Source of the DNA: Muricea muricata
Lineage: Eukaryota > Cnidaria > Anthozoa > Malacalcyonacea > Plexauridae
Assembly (NCBI GenBank): GCA_963855995.1
Contig: OY979718.1
Location: 34,676,059 to 34,740,058 of the forward strand
DNA: 64,000 bases
Direction: 5' to 3'
The position numbers were made by a program, and so were the translations under genes. Positions 33,424-46,000 of the stretch are shown here, piece after piece. Position 1 is the first letter of the stretch; each line of letters begins with the position of its first letter. The notes below the pieces were generated by a model. It did not search any database. It had not been told where the DNA came from and worked only from the letters and a program-made list of their open reading frames with translations.

Positions 33424-36400
33424 GAATTGCACACGCAATAACACTTGCTGATTAATAAAGACATAGTATCACCTTATCGTATTTCACAGTGCACATGTAT
33501 ACACGTCATATCTAGCTTCATTTCACACTTTCACAGTTTACTGCAATCATTATAAATATACCCGTTGAAGGCTACAGACTGGTGGCCGAAAGCTCGTAAA
33601 CAAATAAATATATTTTAGTCAGAGAACGTCTCACCCTTTTCATTTATGTCTAATTGACACATCTACGATTTTTAGTGGTTTATATTGTTTAACCATTTCT
33701 TAAAGCTCATTCAGTTAAAAACGGGTAAAATAGGGTGAGTGTAATAGCCAACGCGGTCTGGTGGTAAGGCAAAGTGGCGGTAAATAAACAACGCGGCTGA
33801 ACGATAATTCCCTTGCTCTGAATTATTTTCATGTTTTAGAATTAATTATAGGCTGGAAAAAAGCCCGCTTAAACAATTTAAGTGGCAAGCGCGTGATAGC
33901 AAACATATATAGTCTAGTGGCCGATGCAAAATGTCTCAAGTCAACGAGTTTTTGGTCAAGCCTAATTGCCCTTGTCACAAACCCCATAGGTTTTTGTCTG
34001 GGGTAAGAATTATTATAAATATACACGCTAGATTAAATCAAAGTTATTCGAAGCCATTCGCGAGCTTTTGTTCGCATTTCATCGAATAATATTTACTCAT
34101 ACTCTGTCGAGGAAGATCTTGAAGTTGCTTTTGAGTGTAATTACATTTATATAAACAAATTTATTTCTAAATAAATCCAATTGAGTCTTTTGCAATATCA
34201 CAATAACAAAAATGGGTAAGATCACAACTTGAGCATACAGTAGGTTTCTGGTGCTACGAATTTTAAAATCCCATATTTTTGTAAGTAGAACATTTGAAAG
34301 ATAAATGTGTGTTGAAATCAGCCTTCTCTTATACTCGGAGAAGACCATGTAAATTCTGATCAAACATACATTTCCAAATTTAATGACCCAGCTATATGAC
34401 GTTCAATATATATCATTGAACTAAACAGATCACTATTTAAATCTAATGTCGAAGAACAATTTTATTGCTGAGGCACTACAGACACGATAAGTATTAAATA
34501 AATGGAAATGTTTTTCGCTGATTGCATAAATGACCACGCAAATTATATTTTGATATGATAAAACTTATACAGCACGTTAATAACAGCAGCCTATATATAG
34601 AAGCATGTGCGCATGGCAATAGTGTCTACCCGGTCGTAATTCAACCACAATCACTGCAACAGCAGAGCATGAGGTATATATATACAAATCGGTGATACTA
34701 TATCTTGATGGTCTGATTCGAAGATACAGGGTTTTAGCACTTACGGTCTGGGGGCCGCTTCTACCCTCCCCTATATTTCGAACCAGAGGTGGTGGAGTTG
34801 TGATACAGACGGTTGAGGCAGTCAATTCGATGTCGTTGTCGAAAGGCAACGGCATTTGGTGGGTTGTCGAGGCCAATTGTGCGAAGCCACCCGTGCGCGC
34901 CATCCGTGTGCAAACTTTTATTACAATACCCCGGTCCTTTTTACCATCGTTATACATTTCCAAGGCTAATCCTTCGAAAGTAGCAGAATTCCTGACACCT
35001 TTTGGAACCTTTTAATTTAAATTGATTACGCTGGCCGGCGTACAATCTCTTATGACGCTTTTCAATAGCCCTAATGTAAGTGGTAGAGCGTAATTCTTTT
35101 CAATTATTTATTTGGGGTTTTTTCGCCAAAAAAGATGGCTCCCACCGTTAAGAAAAACTATAGCATTTTGAGCACGGTTTTCTGTTCAATTTTTTTCGAT
35201 GGTTTTTTAGAACTTTTATTTTCTCCATTTACCAAAAATTTTGCCAGTGCGGTTAACAAGGAAATAATTTTTCTTTATCAGACTGTATGATGAAAAGAAG
35301 TAATTGTCAAATTGTGACGAATTTTTTTCTAAAAAAATTTGCAAAATAGACGAAAAGATACTTTGGAAAGGGTTATTAATTCTTACACAAGACGAAAACT
35401 ATTTAATGCATGGCAAGGGCAGGAATTGATCCTACCCACTTTTGTAGGGTAATTTGTATTTGACCACTGCATTACGTTGGTTATGCGGCTTCGGCAAGTT
35501 GGTTGAAGTTGTCTATACGTTCTTCTAGCCTATGCTTAATTCTTGAAACTGACGAAATCCAGAACGATTTTTATCAAAGGTAGGTGTTGCTCCCGGACTC
35601 AGTGATTGATTCTGAAGGGATACACATTGTCTTTACCACTGGACTATGTTAGTTACCACTTTCTATGTTAGTTACCACTTTGACTGGGTTAAGAATTATT
35701 ATAGATATACACGCTAGATTAAATCAAAGTTATTCGAAGCCATTCGCGAGCTTTTGTTCGCATTTCATCGAATAATATTTAATCATACTCTGTCGAGGAA
35801 GACCTTGAAGTTGCTTTTGAGTGTAATTACGTTTTTAAATTATGTACAAATTTATTTCTAAATAAATCCAATTGAGTCTTTTGCAATATCACAAATAACA
35901 AAAATGGGTAAGGTCAAAACTTGAGCATATAGTAGGTTTCTGGTGCTACGAATTTTAAAAGCCTATATTTTTGTGAGCAATAAAACATTTGAAAAATAAA
36001 TGTGTGTTGAAATCAGCCTTCTCTTATACTCGGAGAAGACCTTGTAAATTCTGATCAAACATACTTTTCCAAATATAATGACCTAGCTATAGGCGTCCAA
36101 TATATATATCATTGAACAAAGCAGATCACTATTTAAATCTAATTTCGAAGAACAACATTATTGCTGGAGCACTACAGAGACGATAGGTATTAAATAAATG
36201 GAAATGTGTTTCGCTGATTGCATAAATGACCACGCAAATTATATTTTGATGTTTATGATAAAACTTACACAGCACGTTAATAACAGCAGCCTATATATAG
36301 ATGCATGTGCGCATGGCAATAGTGCCTACCTGGTCGTAATTCAACCACAATCAGTGCAACAGCAAAGCATGACGTATATAAATACAAATCGGTCGTACTA

Positions 36401-37060
36401 TAGTATCACCGATTTGTATTTATATACGTCATGCTTTGCTGTTGCACTAATTGTGGTTGAATTACGACCAGGTAGGCACTATTGCCATGCGTGATCATTT
36501 GCTTTTCTTCTTTTAAAATATCTGCCTGTACTTAGGGGAAACAGGCAGATCTCTGGAAACAAGAAAGGCTGAACACATCAGAAACGTTAAGGAACATAAT
36601 AATGGTTCAAACATCGAAAAACGTGCAACGCGAAAATCATTGACACAGGGAATTTCCGTAGTCGCCTAACACTAGAAAGTCTAGAATCATGGCATACAGC
36701 TGCCAAACACAGCAATGCTGATAACAACTCAAAACCGCTTCCTCGACAATGTACAATCTTAATAAAGAAAACATAGTATCACCTTATCGTATTTCACAGT
36801 GCACATGTATACACGTCATATCTAGCTTCATTTCACACTTTTACAGTTTACTGCAATCATTATAAATATATATACCCGTTGAAGGCTGCAGACTGGTGGC
36901 CGAAAGCTCGTAAACAAATAAATATATTTTAGTCAGAGAACGTCTCACCCTTTTCATTTATGTCTAATTGACACATCTACGATTTTTAGTGGTTTATATT
37001 GTTTAACCGTTTCTTAAAGCTCATTCAGTGAAAAACGGGTAAAATAGGGCGAGTGTAATA

Positions 37061-37134
37061 GCCCTCGCGGTCTGGTGGTAAGGCAATGTGGCGGTAAATA
37101 AACAACGCAGCTGAACGATAATTCCCTTGCTCTG
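37061..37134 (+). repeat. tRNA-like module (satellite unit 2)
   Basis: Box-A-like GGTCTGGTGGTAAGGC and box-B-like GAACGATAATTCCC sit at tRNA-like spacing. It is repeated in every unit; unit 1's copy (about 33750) is diverged. It is probably a decayed SINE head. Confidence 0.4.
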
Positions 37135-37318
37135 AATTCTTTTCTTGTTTTAGAATTAATTATAGGCTAGAGAAAAGCCCGCTTAAACAATTTAAGTGGC
37201 AAGCGCGTGATAGCAAACATATATAGTCTAGTGGCCAATGCAAAATGTCTCAAGTCAACGAGTTTTTGGTCAAGCCTAATTGCCCTTGTCACAAACCCCA
37301 TAGGTTTTTGTCTGGGGT

Positions 37319-38014
37319 AAGAATTATTATAAATATACACGCTAGATTAAATCAAAGTTATTCGAAGCCATTCGCGAGCTTTTGTTCGCATTTCATCGAA
37401 TAATATTTACTCATACTCTGTCGAGGAAGATCTTGAAGTTGCTTTTGAGTGCAATTACATTTATATGCACAAATTTATTTCTAAATAAATCCAATTGAGT
37501 CTTTTGCAATATCACAATAACAAAAATGGGTAAGATCACAACTTGAGCATACAGTAGGTTTCTGGTGCTACGAATTTTAAAATCCCATATTTTTGTAAGT
37601 AGAACATTTGAAAGATAAATGTGTGTTGAAATCAGCCTTCTCTTATACTCGGAGAAGACCATGTAAATTCTGATCAAACATACATTTCCAAATTTAATGA
37701 CCCAGCTATATGACGTTCAATATATATCATTGAACTAAACAGATCACTATTTAAATCTAATGTCGAAGAACAATTTTATTGCTGAGGCACTACAGACACG
37801 ATAAGTATTAAATAAATGGAAATGTTTTTCGCTGATTGCATAAATGACCACGCAAATTATATTTTGATATGATAAAACTTATACAGCACGTTAATAACAG
37901 CAGCCTATATATAGAAGCATGTGCGCATGGCAATAGTGTCTACCCGGTCGTAATTCAACCACAATCACTGCAACAGCAGAGCATGAGGTATATATATACA
38001 AATCGGTGATACTC
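37319..38014. repeat. satellite half-repeat A (unit 2)
   Basis: About 696 bases starting AAGAATTATTATAAATATAC. It is a direct, roughly 90 percent identical partner of half-repeat B at 39008-39717 in the same unit. In unit 1 the pair is 34005-34700 and 35691-36400. Confidence 0.85.
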
Positions 38015-38724
38015 TATCTTGATGGTCTGATTCGAAGATACAGGGTTTTAGCACTTACGGTCTGGGGGCCGCTTCTACCCTCCCCTATATTTCGAACCAG
38101 AGGTGGTGGAGTTGTGATACAGACGGTTGAGGCAGTCAATTCGATGTCGTTGTCGAAAGGCAACGGCATTTGGTGGGTTGTCGAGGCCAATTGTGCGAAG
38201 CCACCCGTGCGCGCCATCCGTGTGCAAACTTTTATTACAATACCCCGGTCCTTTTTACCATCGTTATACATTTCCAAGGCTAATCCTTCGAAAGTAGCAG
38301 AATTCCTGACACCTTTTGGAACCTTTTAATTTAAATTGATTACGCTGGCCGGCGTACAATCTCTTATGACGCTTTTCAATAGCCCTAATGTAAGTGGTAG
38401 AGCGTAATTCTTTTCAATTATTTATTTGGGGTTTTTTCGCCAAAAAAGATGGCTCCCACCGTTAAGAAAAACTATAGCATTTTGAGCACGGTTTTCTGTT
38501 CAATTTTTTTCGATGGTTTTTTAGAACTTTTATTTTCTCCATTTACCAAAAATTTTGCCAGTGCGGTTAACAAGGAAATAAAAATTTTTCTTTATCAGAC
38601 TGTATGATGAAAAGAAGTAATTGTCAAATTGTGACGAATTTTTTTCTAAAAAAATTTGCAAAATAGACGAAAAGATACTTTGGAAAGGGTTATTAATTCT
38701 TACACAAGACGAAAACTATTTAAT

Positions 38725-38797
38725 GCATGGCAAGGGCAGGAATTGATCCTACCCACTTTTGTAGGGTAATTTGTGTTTGACCACTGCATTACGTTGG
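38725..38797 (-). repeat. tRNA-like module (satellite unit 2)
   Basis: Minus strand: box-A-like TAATGCAGTGGTCAAA and box-B-like GGATCAATTCC. A second box-A-like TAGTCCAGTGGTAAAGAC lies further on, near 38945-38965, with flanking GTGGTAACTAACATAG repeats. Present in all units. Confidence 0.4.
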
Positions 38798-39007
38798 TTA
38801 TGCGGCTTCGGCAAGTTGGTTGAAGTTGTCTATACGTTCTTCTAGCCTATGCTTAATTCTTGAAACTGACGAAATCCAGAACGATTTTTATCAAAGGTAG
38901 GTGTTGCTCCCGGACTCAGTGATTGATTCTGAAGGGATACACATTGTCTTTACCACTGGACTATGTTAGTTACCACTTTCTATGTTAGTTACCACTTTGA
39001 CTGGGTT

Positions 39008-39717
39008 AAGAATTATTATAGATATACACGCTAGATTAAATCAAAGTTATTCGAAGCCATTCGCGAGCTTTTGTTCGCATTTCATCGAATAATATTTAAT
39101 CATACTCTGTCGAGGAAGACCTTGAAGTTGCTTTTGAGTGTAATTACGTTTTTAAATTATGTACAAATTTATTTCTAAATAAATCCAATTGAGTCTTTTG
39201 CAATATCACAAATAACAAAAATGGGTAAGGTCAAAACTTGAGCATATAGTAGGTTTCTGGTGCTACGAATTTTAAAAGCCTATATTTTTGTGAGCAATAA
39301 AACATTTGAAAAATAAATGTGTGTTGAAATCAGCCTTCTCTTATACTCGGAGAAGACCTTGTAAATTCTGATCAAACATACTTTTCCAAATATAATGACC
39401 TAGCTATAGGCGTCCAATATATATATCATTGAACAAAGCAGATCACTATTTAAATCTAATTTCGAAGAACAACATTATTGCTGGAGCACTACAGAGACGA
39501 TAGGTATTAAATAAATGGAAATGTGTTTCGCTGATTGCATAAATGACCACGCAAATTATATTTTGATGTTTATGATAAAACTTACACAGCACGTTAATAA
39601 CAGCAGCCTATATATAGATGCATGTGCGCATGGCAATAGTGCCTACCTGGTCGTAATTCAACCACAATCAGTGCAACAGCAAAGCATGACGTATATAAAT
39701 ACAAATCGGTCGTACTA
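39008..39717. repeat. satellite half-repeat B (unit 2)
   Basis: About 710 bases starting AAGAATTATTATAGATATAC, parallel to half-repeat A. Its last ~90 bases form the left arm of the palindrome. Confidence 0.85.
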
Positions 39718-39808
39718 TAGTATCACCGATTTGTATTTATATACGTCATGCTTTGCTGTTGCACTAATTGTGGTTGAATTACGACCAGGTAGGCACTATT
39801 GCCATGCG
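39627..39808. repeat. 182-bp spacer-free palindrome (satellite unit 2)
   Basis: CGCATGGCAATAGTGCC … GGTCGTACTA at the left meets TAGTATCACC … ATTGCCATGCG with no spacer. There are about three mismatches per 91-base arm. Equivalent palindromes begin at 36310, 42944, 46262, 49579, 52893, 56210, 59527 and 62844. Half-repeat A keeps only a single arm. Confidence 0.9.
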
Positions 39809-39851
39809 TGATCATTTGCTTTTCTTCTTTTAAAATATCTGCCTGTACTTA

Positions 39852-40093
39852 GGGGAAACAGGCAGATCTCTGGAAACAAGAAAGGCTGAACACATCAGAA
39901 ACGTTAAGGAACATAATAATGGTTCAAACATCGAAAAACGTGCAACGCGAAAATCATTGACACAGGGAATTTCCGTAGTCGCCTAACACTAGAAAGTCTA
40001 GAATCATGGCATACAGCTGCCAAACACAGCAATGCTGATAACAACTCAAAACCGCTTCCTCGACAATGTACAATCTTAATAAAGAAAACATAG
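39852..40093 (+). pseudogene. GIY-YIG endonuclease remnant of a Penelope-like element (unit 2)
   Basis: One frame reads GETGRSLETRKAEHIRNVKE then HNNGSNIEKR, typical of the GIY-YIG domain after its GETGRS motif. A frame shift then gives IIDTGNFRSRLTLES, ESWHTAAKH and NNSKPLPRQCTIL before a TAG. This is the C-terminal end of a Penelope-type retroelement protein; no reverse transcriptase is present. The 3' tail (GGTGGCCGAAAGCTCGT then AAATAAATATA) follows to about 40245. The same frame break appears in every unit. Confidence 0.7.
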
Positions 40094-43000
40094 TATCACC
40101 TTATCGTATTTCACAGTGCACATGTATACACGTCATATCTAGCTTCATTTCACACTTTTACAGTTTACTGCAATCATTATAAATATATATACCCGTTGAA
40201 GGCTGCAGACTGGTGGCCGAAAGCTCGTAAACAAATAAATATATTTTAGTCAGAGAACGTCTCACCCTTTTCATTTATGTCTAATTGACACATCTACGAT
40301 TTTTAGTGGTTTATATTGTTTAACCGTTTCTTAAAGCTCATTCAGTGAAAAACGGGTAAAATAGGGCGAGTGTAATAGCCCTCGCGGTCTGGTGGTAAGG
40401 CAATGTGGCGGTAAATAAACAACGCAGCTGAACGATAATTCCCTTGCTCTGAATTCTTTTCTTGTTTTAGAATTAATTATAGGCTAGAGAAAAGCCCGCT
40501 TAAACAATTTAAGTGGCAAGCGCGTGATAGCAAACATATATAGTCTAGTGGCCAATGCAAAATGTCTCAAGTCAACGAGTTTTTGGTCAAGCCTAATTGC
40601 CCTTGTCACAAACCCCATAGGTTTTTGTCTGGGGTAAGAATTATTATAAATATACACGCTAGATTAAATCAAAGTTATTCGAAGCCATTCGCGAGCTTTT
40701 GTTCGCATTTCATCGAATAATATTTACTCATACTCTGTCGAGGAAGATCTTGAAGTTGCTTTTGAGTGCAATTACATTTATATGCACAAATTTATTTCTA
40801 AATAAATCCAATTGAGTCTTTTGCAATATCACAATAACAAAAATGGGTAAGATCACAACTTGAGCATACAGTAGGTTTCTGGTGCTACGAATTTTAAAAT
40901 CCCATATTTTTGTAAGTAGAACATTTGAAAGATAAATGTGTGTTGAAATCAGCCTTCTCTTATACTCGGAGAAGACCATGTAAATTCTGATCAAACATAC
41001 ATTTCCAAATTTAATGACCCAGCTATATGACGTTCAATATATATCATTGAACTAAACAGATCACTATTTAAATCTAATGTCGAAGAACAATTTTATTGCT
41101 GAGGCACTACAGACACGATAAGTATTAAATAAATGGAAATGTTTTTCGCTGATTGCATAAATGACCACGCAAATTATATTTTGATATGATAAAACTTATA
41201 CAGCACGTTAATAACAGCAGCCTATATATAGAAGCATGTGCGCATGGCAATAGTGTCTACCCGGTCGTAATTCAACCACAATCACTGCAACAGCAGAGCA
41301 TGAGGTATATATATACAAATCGGTGATACTATATCTTGATGGTCTGATTCGAAGATACAGGGTTTTAGCACTTACGGTCTGGGGGCCGCTTCTACCCTCC
41401 CCTATATTTCGAACCAGAGGTGGTGGAGTTGTGATACAGACGGTTGAGGCAGTCAATTCGATGTCGTTGTCGAAAGGCAACGGCATTTGGTGGGTTGTCG
41501 AGGCCAATTGTGCGAAGCCACCCGTGCGCGCCATCCGTGTGCAAACTTTTATTACAATACCCCGGTCCTTTTTACCATCGTTATACATTTCCAAGGCTAA
41601 TCCTTCGAAAGTAGCAGAATTCCTGACACCTTTTGGAACCTTTTAATTTAAATTGATTACGCTGGCCGGCGTACAATCTCTTATGACGCTTTTCAATAGC
41701 CCTAATGTAAGTGGTAGAGCGTAATTCTTTTCAATTATTTATTTGGGGTTTTTTCGCCAAAAAAGATGGCTCCCACCGTTAAGAAAAACTATAGCATTTT
41801 GAGCACGGTTTTCTGTTCAATTTTTTTCGATGGTTTTTTAGAACTTTTATTTTCTCCATTTACCAAAAATTTTGCCAGTGCGGTTAACAAGGAAATAAAA
41901 ATTTTTCTTTATCAGACTGTATGATGAAAAGAAGTAATTGTCAAATTGTGACGAATTTTTTTCTAAAAAAATTTGCAAAATAGACGAAAAGATACTTTGG
42001 AAAGGGTTATTAATTCTTACACAAGACGAAAACTATTTAATGCATGGCAAGGGCAGGAATTGATCCTACCCACTTTTGTAGGGTAATTTGTATTTGACCA
42101 CTGCATTACGTTGGTTATGCGGCTTCGGCAAGTTGGTTGAAGTTGTCTATACGTTCTTCTAGCCTATGCTTAATTCTTGAAACTGACGAAATCCAGAACG
42201 ATTTTTATCAAAGGTAGGTATTGCTCCCGGACTCAGTGATTGATTCTGAAGGGATACACATTGTCTTTACCACTGGACTATGTTAGTTACCACTTTCTAT
42301 GTTAGTTACCACTTTGACTGGGTTAAGAATTATTATAGATATACACGCTAGATTAAATCAAAGTTATTCGAAGCCATTCGCGAGCTTTTGTTCGCATTTC
42401 ATCGAATAATATTTAATCATACTCTGTCGAGGAAGACCTTGAAGTTGCTTTTGAGTGTAATTACGTTTCTAAATTATGTACAAATTTATTTCTAAATAAA
42501 TCCAATTGAGTCTTTTGCAATATCACAAATAACAAAAATGGGTAAGGTCAAAACTTGAGCATATAGTAGGTTTCTGGTGCTACGAATTTTAAAAGCCTAT
42601 ATTTTTGTGAGCAATAAAACATTTGAAAAATAAATGTGTGTTGAAATCAGCCTTCTCTTATACTCGGAGAAGACCTTGTAAATTCTGATCAAACATACTT
42701 TTCCAAATATAATGACCTAGCTATAGGCGTCCAATATATATATCATTGAACAAAGCAGATCACTATTTAAATCTAATTTCGAAGAACAACATTATTGCTG
42801 GAGCACTACAGAGACGATAGGTATTAAATAAATGGAAATGTGTTTCGCTGATTGCATAAATGACCACGCAAATTATATTTTGATGTTTATGATAAAACTT
42901 ACACAGCACGTTAATAACAGCAGCCTATATATAGATGCATGTGCGCATGGCAATAGTGCCTACCTGGTCGTAATTCAACCACAATCAGTGCAACAGCAAA

Positions 43001-46000
43001 GCATGACGTATATAAATACAAATCGGTCGTACTATAGTATCACCGATTTGTATTTATATACGTCATGCTTTGCTGTTGCACTAATTGTGGTTGAATTACG
43101 ACCAGGTAGGCACTATTGCCATGCGTGATCATTTGCTTTTCTTCTTTTAAAATATCTGCCTGTACTTAGGGGAAACAGGCAGATCTCTGGAAACAAGAAA
43201 GGCTGAACACATCAGAAACGTTAAGGAACATAATAATGGTTCAAACATCGAAAAACGTGCAACGCGAAAATCATTGACACAGGGAATTTCCGTAGTCGCC
43301 TAACACTAGAAAGTCTAGAATCATGGCATACAGCTGCCAAACACAGCAATGCTGATAACAACTCAAAACCGCTTCCTCGACAATGTACAATCTTAATAAA
43401 GAAAACATAGTATCACCTTATCGTATTTCACAGTGCACATGTATACACGTCATATCTAGCTTCATTTCACACTTTTACAGTTTACTGCAATCATTATAAA
43501 TATATATACCCGTTGAAGGCTGCAGACTGGTGGCCGAAAGCTCGTAAACAAATAAATATATTTTAGTCAGAGAACGTCTCATCCTTTTCATTTATGTCTA
43601 ATTGACACATCTACGATTTTTAGTGGTTTATATTGTTTAACCGTTTCTTAAAGCTCATTCAGTGAAAAACGGGTAAAATAGGGCGAGTGTAATAGCCCTC
43701 GCGGTCTGGTGGTAAGGCAATGTGGCGGTAAATAAACAACGCAGCTGAACGATAATTCCCTTGCTCTGAATTCTTTTCTTGTTTTAGAATTAATTATAGG
43801 CTAGAGAAAAGCCCGCTTAAACAATTTAAGTGGCAAGCGCGTGATAGCAAACATATATAGTCTAGTGGCCAATGCAAAATGTCTCAAGTCAACGAGTTTT
43901 TGGTCAAGCCTAATTGCCCTTGTCACAAACCCCATAGGTTTTTGTCTGGGGTAAGAATTATTATAAATATACACGCTAGATTAAATCAAAGTTATTCGAA
44001 GCCATTCGCGAGCTTTTGTTCGCATTTCATCGAATAATATTTACTCATACTCTGTCGAGGAAGATCTTGAAGTTGCTTTTGAGTGCAATTACATTTATAT
44101 GCACAAATTTATTTCTAAATAAATCCAATTGAGTCTTTTGCAATATCACAATAACAAAAATGGGTAAGATCACAACTTGAGCATACAGTAGGTTTCTGGT
44201 GCTACGAATTTTAAAATCCCATATTTTTGTAAGTAGAACATTTGAAAGATAAATGTGTGTTGAAATCAGCCTTCTCTTATACTCGGAGAAGACCATGTAA
44301 ATTCTGATCAAACATACATTTCCAAATTTAATGACCCAGCTATATGACGTTCAATATATATCATTGAACTAAACAGATCACTATTTAAATCTAATGTCGA
44401 AGAACAATTTTATTGCTGAGGCACTACAGACACGATAAGTATTAAATAAATGGAAATGTTTTTCGCTGATTGCATAAATGACCACGCAAATTATATTTTG
44501 ATATGATAAAACTTATACAGCACGTTAATAACAGCAGCCTATATATAGAAGCATGTGCGCATGGCAATAGTGTCTACCCGGTCGTAATTCAACCACAATC
44601 ACTGCAACAGCAGAGCATGAGGTATATATATACAAATCGGTGATACTGTATCTTGATGGTCTGATTCGAAGATACAGGGTTTTAGCACTTACGGTCTGGG
44701 GGCCGCTTCTACCCTCCCCTATATTTCGAACCAGAGGTGGTGGAGTTGTGATACAGACGGTTGAGGCAGTCAATTCGATGTCGTTGTCGAAAGGCAACGG
44801 CATTTGGTGGGTTGTTCGAGGCCAATTGTGCGAAGCCACCCGTGCGCGCCATCCGTGTGCAAACTTTTATTACAATACCCCGGTCCTTTTTACCATCGTT
44901 ATACATTTCCAAGGCTAATCCTTCGAAAGTAGCAGAATTCCTGACACCTTTTGGAACCTTTTAATTTAAATTGATTACGCTGGCCGGCGTACAATCTCTT
45001 ATGACGCTTTTCAATAGCCCTAATGTAAGTGGTAGAGCGTAATTCTTTTCAATTATTTATTTGGGGTTTTTTCGCCAAAAAAGATGGCTCCCACCGTTAA
45101 GAAAAACTATAGCATTTTGAGCACGGTTTTCTGTTCAATTTTTTTCGATGGTTTTTTAGAACTTTTATTTTCTCCATTTACCAAAAATGTTGCCAGTGCG
45201 GTTAACAAGGAAATAAAAATTTTTCTTTATCAGACTGTATGATGAAAAGAAGTTATTGTCAAATTGTGACGAATTTTTTTCTAAAAAAATTTGCAAAATA
45301 GACGAAAAGATACTTTGGAAAGGGTTATTAATTCTTACACAAGACGAAAACTATTTAATGCATGGCAAGGGCAGGAATTGATCCTACCCACTTTTGTAGG
45401 GTAATTTGTATTTGACCACTGCATTACGTTGGTTATGCGGCTTCGGCAAGTTGGTTGAAGTTGTCTATACGTTCTTCTAGCCTATGCTTAATTCTTGAAA
45501 CTGACGAAATCCAGAACGATTTTTATCAAAGGTAGGTGTTGCTCCCGGACTCAGTGATTGATTCTGAAGGGATACACATTGTCTTTACCACTGGACTATG
45601 TTAGTTACCACTTTCTATGTTAGTTACCACTTTGACTGGGTTAAGAATTATTATAGATATACACGCTAGATTAAATCAAAGTTATTCGAAGCCATTCGCG
45701 AGCTTTTGTTCGCATTTCATCGAATAATATTTAATCATACTCTGTCGAGGAAGACCTTGAAGTTGCTTTTGAGTGTAATTACGTTTTTAAATTATGTACA
45801 AATTTATTTCTAAATAAATCCAATTGAGTCTTTTGCAATATCACAAATAACAAAAATGGGTAAGGTCAAAACTTGAGCATATAGTAGGTTTCTGGTGCTA
45901 CGAATTTTAAAAGCCTATATTTTTGTGAGCAATAAAACATTTGAAAAATAAATGTGTGTTGAAATCAGCCTTCTCTTATACTCGGAGAAGACCTTGTAAA

